Below are positions 10,296 to 17,714 of a stretch of 64,000 nt of DNA, one piece after another. The notes under the pieces are model-generated. The model did no database searches. It was not told the origin of the DNA and was given only the letters and a program-made list of their open reading frames with translations. The position numbers and the translations under genes are program-made. Position 1 is the stretch's first letter; each line of letters opens with the position of its first letter. Origin of the DNA: Streptococcus oralis (GTDB lineage Bacteria; Bacillota; Bacilli; Lactobacillales; Streptococcaceae); the NCBI RefSeq assembly GCF_021497945.1, contig NZ_CP046524.1, positions 1,771,501 through 1,835,500 of the forward strand, written 5' to 3'.

Positions 10296-10541
10296 ATGAG
10301 CCAGTATGCTTATATCTTAGTTCTTATCAGCCTTGTCGTTCTTTTTCTCATCAATAAATACGAAAAAGAAAAACTTCGACAACTCCTTCAGGAACAGCTT
10401 CTGAGGGACGAAGCTTTCAAAACAGACATACGCGAACGGATCCAAACAACGGAAAATATCAATGATGTGATTGACTACATCAATAAAGGTTACCGTTTAG
10501 GACTCCTGCTTTCTAAGGAAATCACTGAGCAACTGAAATAA
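10296..10541 (+). CDS. Small single-span membrane protein, unknown function
   Basis: 81 residues with one N-terminal transmembrane helix (YAYILVLISLVVLFLIN, residues 4-20) followed by a charged, probably helical cytoplasmic part (KYEKEKLRQLLQEQLLRD) and a C-terminal NDVIDYINKGYRLGLLLSKE segment. CGGGAGAG precedes the ATG at 10296. It stands alone between two terminators. I do not recognise a named function; the protein looks like a conserved streptococcal hypothetical. The intact frame, clear ribosome site and dedicated terminator make it a real gene. Confidence 0.8.
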   Translation: MSQYAYILVLISLVVLFLINKYEKEKLRQLLQEQLLRDEAFKTDIRERIQTTENINDVIDYINKGYRLGLLLSKEITEQLK

Positions 10542-10544
10542 GGG

Positions 10545-10574
10545 AATCCGAGAAGCTTTTTTCTCGGATTTTTT
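10545..10574 (+). terminator. Terminator after the 81-residue membrane protein
   Basis: AATCCGAGAA (10545-10554) pairs with TTCTCGGATT (10561-10570) and runs into a T tract. Confidence 0.9.
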
Positions 10575-10602
10575 ACTCCCATCAATACCATTTCCTTGTG
10601 AT

Positions 10603-10686
10603 AATCATATCTTTCATATGATTTTTCTGTAATTTTCTATATTTTTTCAAAATAGTCTTGCATTTCTTTTAAGTTTTTTGTAGAAT
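10603..10686 (+). promoter_or_regulatory. Promoter and upstream palindrome of Nramp-like gene
   Basis: TTGCAT (10658-10663), a 17-base spacer and TAGAAT (10681-10686) form a plausible sigma-A promoter for the gene at 10739. A palindrome AATCATAT-CTTTC-ATATGATT lies at 10603-10623, 35 bases before the -35, and could be an operator. Confidence 0.55.
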
Positions 10687-10738
10687 AGTAGCTATCTATT
10701 CAGATTATTCTGAAAATTCAAAATTAGGAGTGTTTATT

Positions 10739-12001
10739 ATGTCACAAGTTACGTTATCAAACCAGTCAACCTGGGCAAGCAAACTAAAGGCAATGGGACC
10801 AGGAATCCTAATGGCTTCTGCTGCTGTTGGAGGTTCTCATATCGTATCCTCTACTCAAGCTGGTGGTTCTTATGGGTGGTCACTACTCCTCTTGGTTATC
10901 TTGGCCAATGTTTTTAAATATCCATTTTTCCGTTTTGGTGCCGAATATACTGCCGACACTGGTAAAACCTTGGTCGAAGGCTATGCCGAAAAAGGGAAAC
11001 TCTATCTCTGGATTTTCTTTGTCCTCAATGTCTTCTCTGCTATGGTCAATACAGCTGGAGTCGCTATCCTTTGCTCAGCCATCATCGCTAGCGCCTTTCC
11101 AATGATTGGTCTTAGCATCACTCAATGGTCCCTTATCCTTGTTGCAGTCATTTGGGCCATGCTACTCTTTGGTGGCTACAAACTATTGGATGGTATGGCA
11201 AAATGGATTATGTCTGCTTTGACCATTGCAACAGTTCTTGCAGTTATCATTGCAGCAATTAAGCATCCAGAATACAGCTCTGATTTTGTCGAAAAGACAC
11301 CTTGGCAAATGGCGGCCCTCCCTTTTATCGTTTCCCTCTTAGGCTGGATGCCTGCCCCTATTGAAATCTCAGCTATCAACTCACTTTGGTCAGCCGAAAA
11401 GAAAAAAACCGTTAACTTTAATACAGAAGATGCTCTTTTCGACTTTAACGTTGGTTACATTGGAACTGCTATCCTAGCTGTATTCTTTGTGGCACTAGGA
11501 GCACTCATTCAATATCCTACAGGACAGGCAGTTGAAGCCGCTTCAGCCAAATACATTTCTCAATTTGTGGGCATGTATGCCTCTGTCCTTGGCGAATGGT
11601 CTCGATATTTGATTACCTTCATCGCTTTCCTCTGTATCTTTGGGACAGTAATTACTGTCATCGATGGCTATTCACGTGTCAATCAGGCCTCCCTTCAACT
11701 CTTAGCAAATCAAAAAGAGGATAATCGTAAATCTTTGAACATCTGGATGACCATCACAGCTATCATTGGTATCGTCATCATCAAGTTCTTTGCCGGTCAA
11801 GTTTCAACCATGCTCCGCTTCGCCATGATTGGATCTTTTCTTACAACACCATTCTTTGCCCTTTTGAACTATGTGTTGGTCACAGGTGAAAATAAAAATC
11901 TTCCTTCTTGGCTAAAACTCCTCGCTATCGCAGGATTGATTTTCCTCTTTGGCTTCGCTATCTTCTTTATCTATGCACTTGCTATCGGAAAAGCAGGATA
12001 G
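10739..12001 (+). CDS. Nramp-family-like membrane transporter
   Basis: 420 residues with about 11 hydrophobic helices, resembling the Nramp/APC superfamily of metal permeases (opening MGPGILMASAAVGGSH). The ATG at 10739 has AGGAG nine bases upstream and is preferred over a GTG at 10730. In classical Nramp proteins helix 1 carries DPGN and helix 6 carries MPH, which hold the metal. Here the matching places read AVGGSHIV and WMPAPIEIS, so the canonical Asp, Asn and Met/His ligands are missing. It may therefore move a different substrate. Annotation pipelines usually call this group 'Nramp family divalent metal transporter'; the substrate is not known to me. It is transcribed alone. Confidence 0.75.
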   Translation: MSQVTLSNQSTWASKLKAMGPGILMASAAVGGSHIVSSTQAGGSYGWSLLLLVILANVFKYPFFRFGAEYTADTGKTLVEGYAEKGKLYLWIFFVLNVFSAMVNTAGVAILCSAIIASAFPMIGLSITQWSLILVAVIWAMLLFGGYKLLDGMAKWIMSALTIATVLAVIIAAIKHPEYSSDFVEKTPWQMAALPFIVSLLGWMPAPIEISAINSLWSAEKKKTVNFNTEDALFDFNVGYIGTAILAVFFVALGALIQYPTGQAVEAASAKYISQFVGMYASVLGEWSRYLITFIAFLCIFGTVITVIDGYSRVNQASLQLLANQKEDNRKSLNIWMTITAIIGIVIIKFFAGQVSTMLRFAMIGSFLTTPFFALLNYVLVTGENKNLPSWLKLLAIAGLIFLFGFAIFFIYALAIGKAG

Positions 12002-12009
12002 TTTATAAA

Positions 12010-12034
12010 TGGCATCCTTATGGGGTGCTTTTTG
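12010..12034 (+). terminator. Terminator after Nramp-like gene
   Basis: GGCATCC-TTAT-GGGGTGC with one G·T pair, followed by five T. Confidence 0.65.
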
Positions 12035-12041
12035 CATACAC

Positions 12042-12068
12042 AAAAAGCAGTTGAGAAAATCCAACTGC
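12042..12068 (-). terminator. Terminator of nrdI
   Basis: GCAGTTG (12047-12053) pairs with CAACTGC (12062-12068). On the minus strand it is followed by TTTTT. Confidence 0.8.
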
Positions 12069-12082
12069 CTACTTGAACTATT

Positions 12083-12553
12083 CTAACTTTCTGAATCCAA
12101 TCCATATAAGTCCGCGATAATCGCTGCGACCTTTTTAATATCTCCCAGCATACCACGCATTTCAAAATCAGCCAAAACTGGGAAACCAAAGCGCTGACTA
12201 TACTGCTTGGCTGTCAGACAGTATTGATTGTTAAAATTACGATTACCAGAACCAACTACCCCAAAACACTTACTAGCATTGTCTCCATAGGCGATAAAGT
12301 CGCCCAGTGGAGTTGTTAAAATCTCGACATCGCCGTTATCGACACCATTCCCACCTTCTAGATAGGTCGGCAAGAAAGCGATATAGGGATGTTCCATTTC
12401 AAAGAATTCTTGACCTTCCTTGACTAGGTCCTTGATATGGATTTTTTGGACCTCAATCCCTTCGTACTGGGACAAGAGATAGTCCTTGAGTCGGGTTACA
12501 AAACTCTCCGTATTCCCGCTCAAACTGATATAAACTAAGGATATTTTTTTCAT
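12083..12553 (-). CDS. nrdI: Flavodoxin-like class Ib ribonucleotide reductase factor NrdI
   Basis: NrdI is the small flavoprotein that supplies the oxidant for assembly of the manganese-tyrosyl radical cofactor of class Ib ribonucleotide reductase. 156 residues. The FMN phosphate-binding loop SLSGNTESF is near residue 10-18, and the flavin-contacting [18 protein letters not shown] stretch is near 100-115, typical of the family. The nrdE/nrdF/nrdH genes are not in this window, so nrdI stands apart from them, as it does in pneumococcus. A hairpin at 12586-12620 separates it from the membrane-protein gene upstream on the same strand. Confidence 0.92.
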   Translation of the reverse strand: MKKISLVYISLSGNTESFVTRLKDYLLSQYEGIEVQKIHIKDLVKEGQEFFEMEHPYIAFLPTYLEGGNGVDNGDVEILTTPLGDFIAYGDNASKCFGVVGSGNRNFNNQYCLTAKQYSQRFGFPVLADFEMRGMLGDIKKVAAIIADLYGLDSES

Positions 12554-12585
12554 ATTGACCTCGATTTTTATTTTTGGATATTAAA

Positions 12586-12620
12586 AGAACTACCAAGATT
12601 GTAACTTGATAGTTCTCTTT
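12586..12620. terminator. Hairpin between membrane protein gene and nrdI
   Basis: AGAACTACCAAG pairs with CTTGATAGTTCT with one mismatch and is followed by T-rich sequence on either strand. Confidence 0.7.
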
Positions 12621-12629
12621 TGTCAATAC

Positions 12630-13163
12630 TTAGGCAACTTCCTCTGCTTCGGCTTCTTCAGCCAAATCTTTTTGCTGGCGCCACATCTTGTAAAAGACTA
12701 AAGCTAAAAAGAGGACATTGATAATCATGAACAAAATAACGGTTCCTTTTGCTAATGCACCTATTCCTAAGCCTAGAGTATCATCTTTGATTAATTGAAC
12801 TGCATCTTGAATGTTCATAAAAGAATAGACCAAACCAACAATCGCTAGCAAAAGATAGCCAAGATAAGCATAGTTTGCAAATTGGACGTTTTTACGAACT
12901 AAGAACACAAAGGCTATCACAACTAAAATAGCAGATAAAACAATCAAAACTACATTAAAAATTGAGTGCGATGCCGCTGTTACTTGGTAGGTATAGTTAA
13001 CCGTGTCTTCTATTTGCTGAGCAGTAAGGGACCCACTATTAGATAGACTCGCACGAAGAACTTCTTTGCTAGGGACTGGGCCCAAGATGCCAAATAATGA
13101 CGAAGCAGAAATAAGTGCTGATAGGACTAACAAAATCCAGAGATAAATTGGTTTCTTTTTCAT
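12630..13163 (-). CDS. Four-helix membrane protein next to two-component system
   Basis: 177 residues: a first helix at about 7-27 (ILLVLSALISASSLFGIL), an extracellular loop of about 45 residues, then three further helices (about 68-90, 95-115, 135-160) and an acidic tail EEAEAEEVA. No catalytic motif is seen and I do not recognise a named family. It follows the AraC-type response regulator at 59 bp on the same strand, and the pneumococcal neighbour at this place is likewise an uncharacterised membrane protein, so it may be part of the TCS07 unit. AGGAGG precedes the ATG at 13163. Confidence 0.75.
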   Translation of the reverse strand: MKKKPIYLWILLVLSALISASSLFGILGPVPSKEVLRASLSNSGSLTAQQIEDTVNYTYQVTAASHSIFNVVLIVLSAILVVIAFVFLVRKNVQFANYAYLGYLLLAIVGLVYSFMNIQDAVQLIKDDTLGLGIGALAKGTVILFMIINVLFLALVFYKMWRQQKDLAEEAEAEEVA

Positions 13164-13222
13164 ATTATCCTCCTAAAAATCCTTTTGGACATTATAGCAT
13201 TTTTCGTACAGAAATACAATTC

Positions 13223-14509
13223 TTACAGGCCTGTCTCGACTTGTTTACGGTATGCTTTTGGTGATTTTCCGCACAATTTACGGAAAACCTTGTAGAAATA
13301 TCCAACATTGCTGTAACCAACAGCATAGCAAACATCTTCAATACTATCATTGGTTGAAAGCAAGAGCTGTTGCGCTGCCTTAATCCGCTGTTTGTTGAGC
13401 AATTCTGCGAAGGTTGAGTTGGTTTCTCTTTTGATTAGCTGACCGAGATAGACAGGATTGATAAAGAGATCCTTGCTAATATCCTTAAGCGAGAGCTCTT
13501 TCTGATAATCACGCCCAATCACCTCCAGAACACTGACCACGTTTTCATTCATGCGGTACTGGCCAAAGAACTTAGTCAAGGTTTCTTTGATGTAGGCAAC
13601 CAATTCTTTAAAGGAGTTAATAGCATGGATGGCTTTGACAATCTCGGTCATATCATCCGCTTTTAAGTGCTCAAACAAGTGGAAGACATCCATAACAAAC
13701 TGGGTGAAGAGCTGTTTGGTAATGGCCACGCGCGGTGTGTTCTCTAAGACAACCTTCTCCAGTAGGGTCAATTCTTCAATGATTTGATTGATATTTCCTT
13801 GGATAATCACGCGATAAATCGGTTCGTAATAAGCAAATAAACTCTCGGATTTTTCTAGATTAACAGAACCGTAAAAGAGGGCTTTTTCTGCGTTGATCTT
13901 CCATTTTTCAAAGGCTTGTTGGTAGGGTGCTTCAAAAGGCGTTACTACGATTCCATCTAGTGGTTGATCAGAGATAAAAATCTGCCAGTCTTGACCTAAA
14001 ACATAGTAAGGAATAGTGAAAGATCCTTGTTTTTCCTTTGAAAGACCTATCCACCAGCTGTCTTTACCTGCTAAATAGTTGGTAAATCCTGCCTCATCCA
14101 ATTCTTGGCTGAGAGTTTGGCTTTGCTCCACCTTTTCCTGAAGCTGTCTCGCAATTTTTTCTAATAGATGACTCAACTCCACCTTATCTACTGGCTTGAC
14201 CAGATAATCCACGACACTAAGGTTCATAGCTTTTTTGACGTAGTCAAACTCCTGATAACCTGACAGCAAGATATAATAGGTATCTGGAAGTAGCTCTTTC
14301 ATTTCCCTAATCATCTCAAGTCCGGTCTTATCTGGCATGTTGACATCGGAAATAATCACATCTACTGGATTTTCCTTGACATAGTCTAAAGCATCATCAG
14401 CATGATTGGCTGTTGCGACGACTTGCATATCCCATTTTTCAAAGGGGATTAATCGCTTGAGCCCCTCTGTCACCATATACTCGTCGTCTACTAATAAAAC
14501 TTTATACAT
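13223..14509 (-). CDS. AraC-type response regulator (YesN / TCS07 RR type)
   Basis: 428 residues: receiver domain at residues 1-120 (LLVDDEYMV, phospho-acceptor in DVIISDVNMPDKTG near residue 54, conserved Lys in YLVKPVDK), a middle region of about 200 residues, and a C-terminal AraC DNA-binding domain (INPVYLGQLIKRETNSTFAE, YAVGYSNVGYFYKVFRK, CGKSPKAYRKQ). The kinase gene lies 12 bp upstream on the same strand, giving an operon DUF624-kinase-regulator. In pneumococcus the matching pair is TCS07, which is reported to control host N-glycan utilisation genes including the importer equivalent to the one at 60.3-63.8 kb here. The link in this strain is inference from gene order. Confidence 0.93.
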   Translation of the reverse strand: MYKVLLVDDEYMVTEGLKRLIPFEKWDMQVVATANHADDALDYVKENPVDVIISDVNMPDKTGLEMIREMKELLPDTYYILLSGYQEFDYVKKAMNLSVVDYLVKPVDKVELSHLLEKIARQLQEKVEQSQTLSQELDEAGFTNYLAGKDSWWIGLSKEKQGSFTIPYYVLGQDWQIFISDQPLDGIVVTPFEAPYQQAFEKWKINAEKALFYGSVNLEKSESLFAYYEPIYRVIIQGNINQIIEELTLLEKVVLENTPRVAITKQLFTQFVMDVFHLFEHLKADDMTEIVKAIHAINSFKELVAYIKETLTKFFGQYRMNENVVSVLEVIGRDYQKELSLKDISKDLFINPVYLGQLIKRETNSTFAELLNKQRIKAAQQLLLSTNDSIEDVCYAVGYSNVGYFYKVFRKLCGKSPKAYRKQVETGL

Positions 14510-14521
14510 TTCCCTTCCTTT

Positions 14522-16192
14522 CTATTCATTTTGAATAGTAATACGGTAACGAACACCTTCTTGCTCAGCTGACTCTACACTGATTTGGTAGCGATCCCCA
14601 AAATAGAGGACAAAGCGTTCGTGTACATTGACTATTCCAATTGATTGTCGCTCTCCACTATAGCTTGTCTCGTGCTCAAAACTTCGCTGAGCTAATTTCT
14701 CTTGCAAGCTAGCTAATTTTTCAGCAGTCATCCCGCGACCATTGTCTACCACTAAGATTTCAACAAAACCTTCACCCTTCAAAACCTTGATACTGATCAC
14801 ATTGTCTGTTCGGCGGTGGTCAATACCGTGGGCAAAGTAGTTTTCTACCAATGGTTGGAGCGTAAACTTGGGAATCCTCATATTTTCTAATTCGGGTGCG
14901 ATCTTAAAACCATAGGCAACTGACTTTGGATAACGCACCATACAGAGATAGCTGTATTTGCGACAAAATTCTAATTCTTGCTTCAGCGTCGTTTCCCGCT
15001 CGTCGGAGATATTATTGCGTAGTAAACTGCTAAATTCATAGATAATATCCGCCAGTTCATCTTGGCTTTCCATGACGGCATACATGCGCAGAAACTCTAA
15101 GGTATTGTACATAAAGTGAGGATTGATTTGAGCTTGTAAGGCCCGCATATTGGCATCTTTTTGACTGAGCTCTAGCTGATAGATATCGTGGATATTTTTT
15201 TCCAGGCGATCCAACATATCATTGGTTGTTTCTGCAATGAGAAGCAATTCTTGGTCTTTTTCAGAGGTGTCAATTCGAAGGCCTTCTTCTCCTTGGGCAA
15301 TAACCTGGATAGACTCCACCAAGTCCACAACCTGCCTTTGGTAATTGGAGAAGGTCTGCCTCAAGGTCACATATAAAATAATAATAAAGAGACCACTCAA
15401 ACCAACAATGATAGCAGAACTCGTCAAAGCTCCTGTAAGAACAAAATTCTTTGGAACTGCTGATTGGACTTGATAGCCGTGTGATGTCAAACCGACAATC
15501 CAATTTTCCCGTTCAGCTACTACATTTTCCCCTATATGAAACAATTCAGTATCAAAAGGGGAGGTGATCGTCACGGCCACAGGAATCAGACCGCGAGTAT
15601 TATCAATTGCTTGGTAAAGTACATCCTGCGATAAAGAAATGTAGATAACACCTAGAGACTGATCGGAGTTAGGATCAAGTACTGGTATGGCAAAACTATT
15701 GGCTGCTGGTTTGAAATCCTCAGCAAGAATTTTCTCCCCGCTACGTTTCTCCCTAGTAGAAACGTAGACTTCCTTGTAGTCTTGCAAAACAATTGCAACA
15801 CCTGTCACAAAGTCATTTCTTACATACAAATCATCAATATTTTCATACAAGGATACTGAGACATAGGGAGACGCTTTACGTTGCAACAGCCAGTAAAAAT
15901 AATCCGATGTACTCAGACTAAAATACTTGTAAATCCCTTCAATCCGTGCTCGATTTTCAACCAGTTCCTGCGCTAGCTGAGTCGACTCTCTATGGTAATA
16001 TTCAACCTCACTCACTGTCCGAGTCGTCACACGTTGAGCTACTCGTTGGGCTTCTTTTTCACGGGAACTCCAGTCAGCATAGGAGAGCATGACCGCAAAG
16101 CTTGCAATGATGGCAATCATCACCAAGGTATAGATGCGCAAGAGCGAGTGGAGCCAGAACGGCTTCATTTTATTTTGTCGCCAATTTTTCAT
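14522..16192 (-). CDS. YesM-type sensor histidine kinase
   Basis: Membrane sensor kinase of the LytS/YesM class. From the ATG at 16192 it has 556 residues: helix at about 14-37, extracytoplasmic domain to about 265, second helix near 265-290 (SSAIIVGLSGLFIIILYV), HAMP-like linker, then the His_kinase box with phospho-His in QAQINPHFMYNTLEF and the ATPase G-box VVDNGRGM. The start is uncertain: the open frame extends to 16249, the ATG at 16192 has only a weak AAAG upstream, and a second ATG at 16168 lies right after the stop of the DUF624 gene. It probably responds to a glycan-related signal with the adjacent regulator. Confidence 0.92.
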   Translation of the reverse strand: MKNWRQNKMKPFWLHSLLRIYTLVMIAIIASFAVMLSYADWSSREKEAQRVAQRVTTRTVSEVEYYHRESTQLAQELVENRARIEGIYKYFSLSTSDYFYWLLQRKASPYVSVSLYENIDDLYVRNDFVTGVAIVLQDYKEVYVSTREKRSGEKILAEDFKPAANSFAIPVLDPNSDQSLGVIYISLSQDVLYQAIDNTRGLIPVAVTITSPFDTELFHIGENVVAERENWIVGLTSHGYQVQSAVPKNFVLTGALTSSAIIVGLSGLFIIILYVTLRQTFSNYQRQVVDLVESIQVIAQGEEGLRIDTSEKDQELLLIAETTNDMLDRLEKNIHDIYQLELSQKDANMRALQAQINPHFMYNTLEFLRMYAVMESQDELADIIYEFSSLLRNNISDERETTLKQELEFCRKYSYLCMVRYPKSVAYGFKIAPELENMRIPKFTLQPLVENYFAHGIDHRRTDNVISIKVLKGEGFVEILVVDNGRGMTAEKLASLQEKLAQRSFEHETSYSGERQSIGIVNVHERFVLYFGDRYQISVESAEQEGVRYRITIQNE

Positions 16193-16784
16193 GGATACTT
16201 TCATAAATAGGTTCCAACATATCACTGATAAAGAAATGCCACATTCCAATTCCTACAAAAAAGAGCAAGGCAGGCATATAATAACCAACTCCTACAAGGA
16301 GAGCGGACCCGAGTAAAACCTTGGCAATCGCAGGTAGGCTCATAAAAATCCCGATAAGGGACAGTTTCAAGGTATTTTGGTAGGATAAATCAAAGTACAC
16401 CTGAAGTTTCAAGGAAACAGTGTAGGCTAGAAAGACAAGAGCAACTACAAGGACGTTGAGGAAGGTCGCCAAAAGGTGGAAAATCGTCTGGTGGGGCAAT
16501 TGAACTAGAAGATACAAACCATAAACTAGGACAAGATCAACAAACACAAAACTATAGAAAGCCAGATTGCTCTTGACAAAATTACTCTTATACAATTCCC
16601 AAGCTTCCTTCAAATGGTATGCTCGATAGGTATACCCATGCTCCGCATACAAACTCATAAGAGTTGCACTAGCTGGTGCCAAACCAAAGACTACTCCTCC
16701 TGCAAGTGTTAATAGCCAGAAATAAGCCGTCGCAATCATTCCCAAAAAGATACGATTAAAGACGAATTCTAGAAATTTTCCCAT
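16170..16784 (-). CDS. DUF624 (YesL-like) membrane protein
   Basis: 204 residues with about five hydrophobic segments, starting MGKFLEFVFNRIFLGM. DUF624/YesL proteins are regularly found with YesMN two-component systems and carbohydrate ABC importers; their role is unsettled but is thought to be sensory or accessory. Its 3' end abuts or overlaps the kinase gene, so the three form one transcript DUF624-kinase-regulator. AAGGAGAG precedes the ATG at 16784. A cre-like palindrome lies upstream at about 16827-16840, consistent with carbon control of the operon. Confidence 0.88.
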   Translation of the reverse strand: MGKFLEFVFNRIFLGMIATAYFWLLTLAGGVVFGLAPASATLMSLYAEHGYTYRAYHLKEAWELYKSNFVKSNLAFYSFVFVDLVLVYGLYLLVQLPHQTIFHLLATFLNVLVVALVFLAYTVSLKLQVYFDLSYQNTLKLSLIGIFMSLPAIAKVLLGSALLVGVGYYMPALLFFVGIGMWHFFISDMLEPIYESIHEKLATK

Positions 16785-16826
16785 GCTACTCTCCTTAAAC
16801 TAACGATGTAACTATTATATCATATT

Positions 16827-16840
16827 TCAAACGTTTTCAA
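16827..16840. promoter_or_regulatory. Possible cre site between DUF624 operon and MptD-type gene
   Basis: TTCAAACGTTTTCA agrees at 12 of 14 positions with the CcpA consensus TGWAANCGNTNWCA. It lies 42 bp before the DUF624 start and 78 bp before the divergent MptD-type gene. By-eye match, two mismatches. Confidence 0.35.
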
Positions 16841-16917
16841 AAATATAGAACTCCCATTTACAATCCTCAAAAAGCGTGATACAATTGGTTTTGTTAATTC
16901 GCATCAAGGAGATTCTC

Positions 16918-17499
16918 ATGAAGAAAAATATCTTAACCACCCTCTTGGCCGCCGTCCTTTATTTCCTCTGTCTAGGGATTGGAGTCTTCCTAGGACACCT
17001 GGTCGATCAAACAGGCAATATGTTCTACGCGCCGGCCTTTTCTGCCCTTGTCGGTGGCAGTGTCTACATGCTTCTTTTGACGAAGGTCCCTCGTTTTGGC
17101 GCTATCACCACTCTAGGACTTTTTATGGCACTTTTCTTCCTAGCTAGCAAGCATGGCGCTGGTGCCTTTCTCCCAGGACTCGCCTGTGGTCTTGCAGCAG
17201 ATGCCATCGCTCGTCTCGGAAACTACAGAGATCGAATCAAAAACACCCTCTCCTTCCTCGTCTTTGCTTTTAGCACAAGTGGCCCTATCTTCCTCATGTG
17301 GATCCGTCCCAAAGCTTACGTGGCCACCTTACTTGCACGTGGGAAATCCCAAGAATACATTGACCGTATCATGGTCGCTCCAGAGTTGGACAAAATCCTT
17401 CTCTTTGTTTCGAGCATCCTCGTAGGTGCCTTGATTGGGGCTTTGGTTGGGGCTTTGGTTGGGCAATTTCTAAGTCAAAAAATAGCTGATAAACTATAA
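16918..17499 (+). CDS. MptD-family putative ECF transporter S component
   Basis: 193 residues from the ATG at 16918, which has AAGGAG eight bases upstream (the frame is open further left without a ribosome site). Five to six hydrophobic helices: about 5-25, 35-55, 60-80, 84-98, 112-132 and 160-185, the last being a glycine/alanine-rich ALIGALVGALVG segment. It resembles the Trep_Strep/MptD group of substrate-binding S components of energy-coupling-factor importers, which borrow a shared EcfAA'T module encoded elsewhere. The substrate is unknown. It is divergent from the DUF624-kinase operon and ends in a strong terminator. Confidence 0.78.
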   Translation: MKKNILTTLLAAVLYFLCLGIGVFLGHLVDQTGNMFYAPAFSALVGGSVYMLLLTKVPRFGAITTLGLFMALFFLASKHGAGAFLPGLACGLAADAIARLGNYRDRIKNTLSFLVFAFSTSGPIFLMWIRPKAYVATLLARGKSQEYIDRIMVAPELDKILLFVSSILVGALIGALVGALVGQFLSQKIADKL

Positions 17500-17502
17500 G
17501 AT

Positions 17503-17546
17503 AAAAGCCCTGAAGACTAGCTATGCCTAGTTCCAGGGCCTTTTTG
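17503..17546. terminator. Bidirectional terminator
   Basis: AAAAGCCCTG ... CAGGGCCTTTTT with an inner stem GACTAG/CTAGTT. It ends the MptD-type gene and, on the other strand, the acylation operon (10 bp after the DltX-like ORF). Confidence 0.88.
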
Positions 17547-17555
17547 TATACAATC

Positions 17556-17714
17556 TTAGAATTCACTATAGATAAATTCTTGAATATTCGAAAAATCGGT
17601 CACAAAACAGTAAATCACGATGCTCAAGATAACCGTATAGAAAAAAAGTGTCCACAAGATTAATCGATGAGTGTTAGTTAGCTTGGTTTGCAAATTTGTA
17701 AAGTTCTTTTTCAA
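17556..17714 (-). CDS. DltX-like microprotein with C-terminal FIYSEF motif
   Basis: A 52-codon frame not found by length-limited gene calling. It begins with TTG (17714..17712), ten bases after AAAGGA, and overlaps the 3' end of the DltD-like gene by 41 bp in another frame; a second TTG at 17693 would give 45 residues. The peptide has a charged N-terminus (KKNFTNLQTKLTNTHR), one hydrophobic helix (LILWTLFFYTVILSIVIY) and ends in EFIYSEF. DltX, the microprotein of D-alanylation operons, has the same build and ends in FIYNEF; its terminal Tyr is reported to carry the acyl group between DltB and DltD. With DltB- and DltD-like partners directly upstream, an equivalent role is a strong inference. 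TTG start and no ORF-length support keep confidence moderate. Confidence 0.72.
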   Translation of the reverse strand: MKKNFTNLQTKLTNTHRLILWTLFFYTVILSIVIYCFVTDFSNIQEFIYSEF

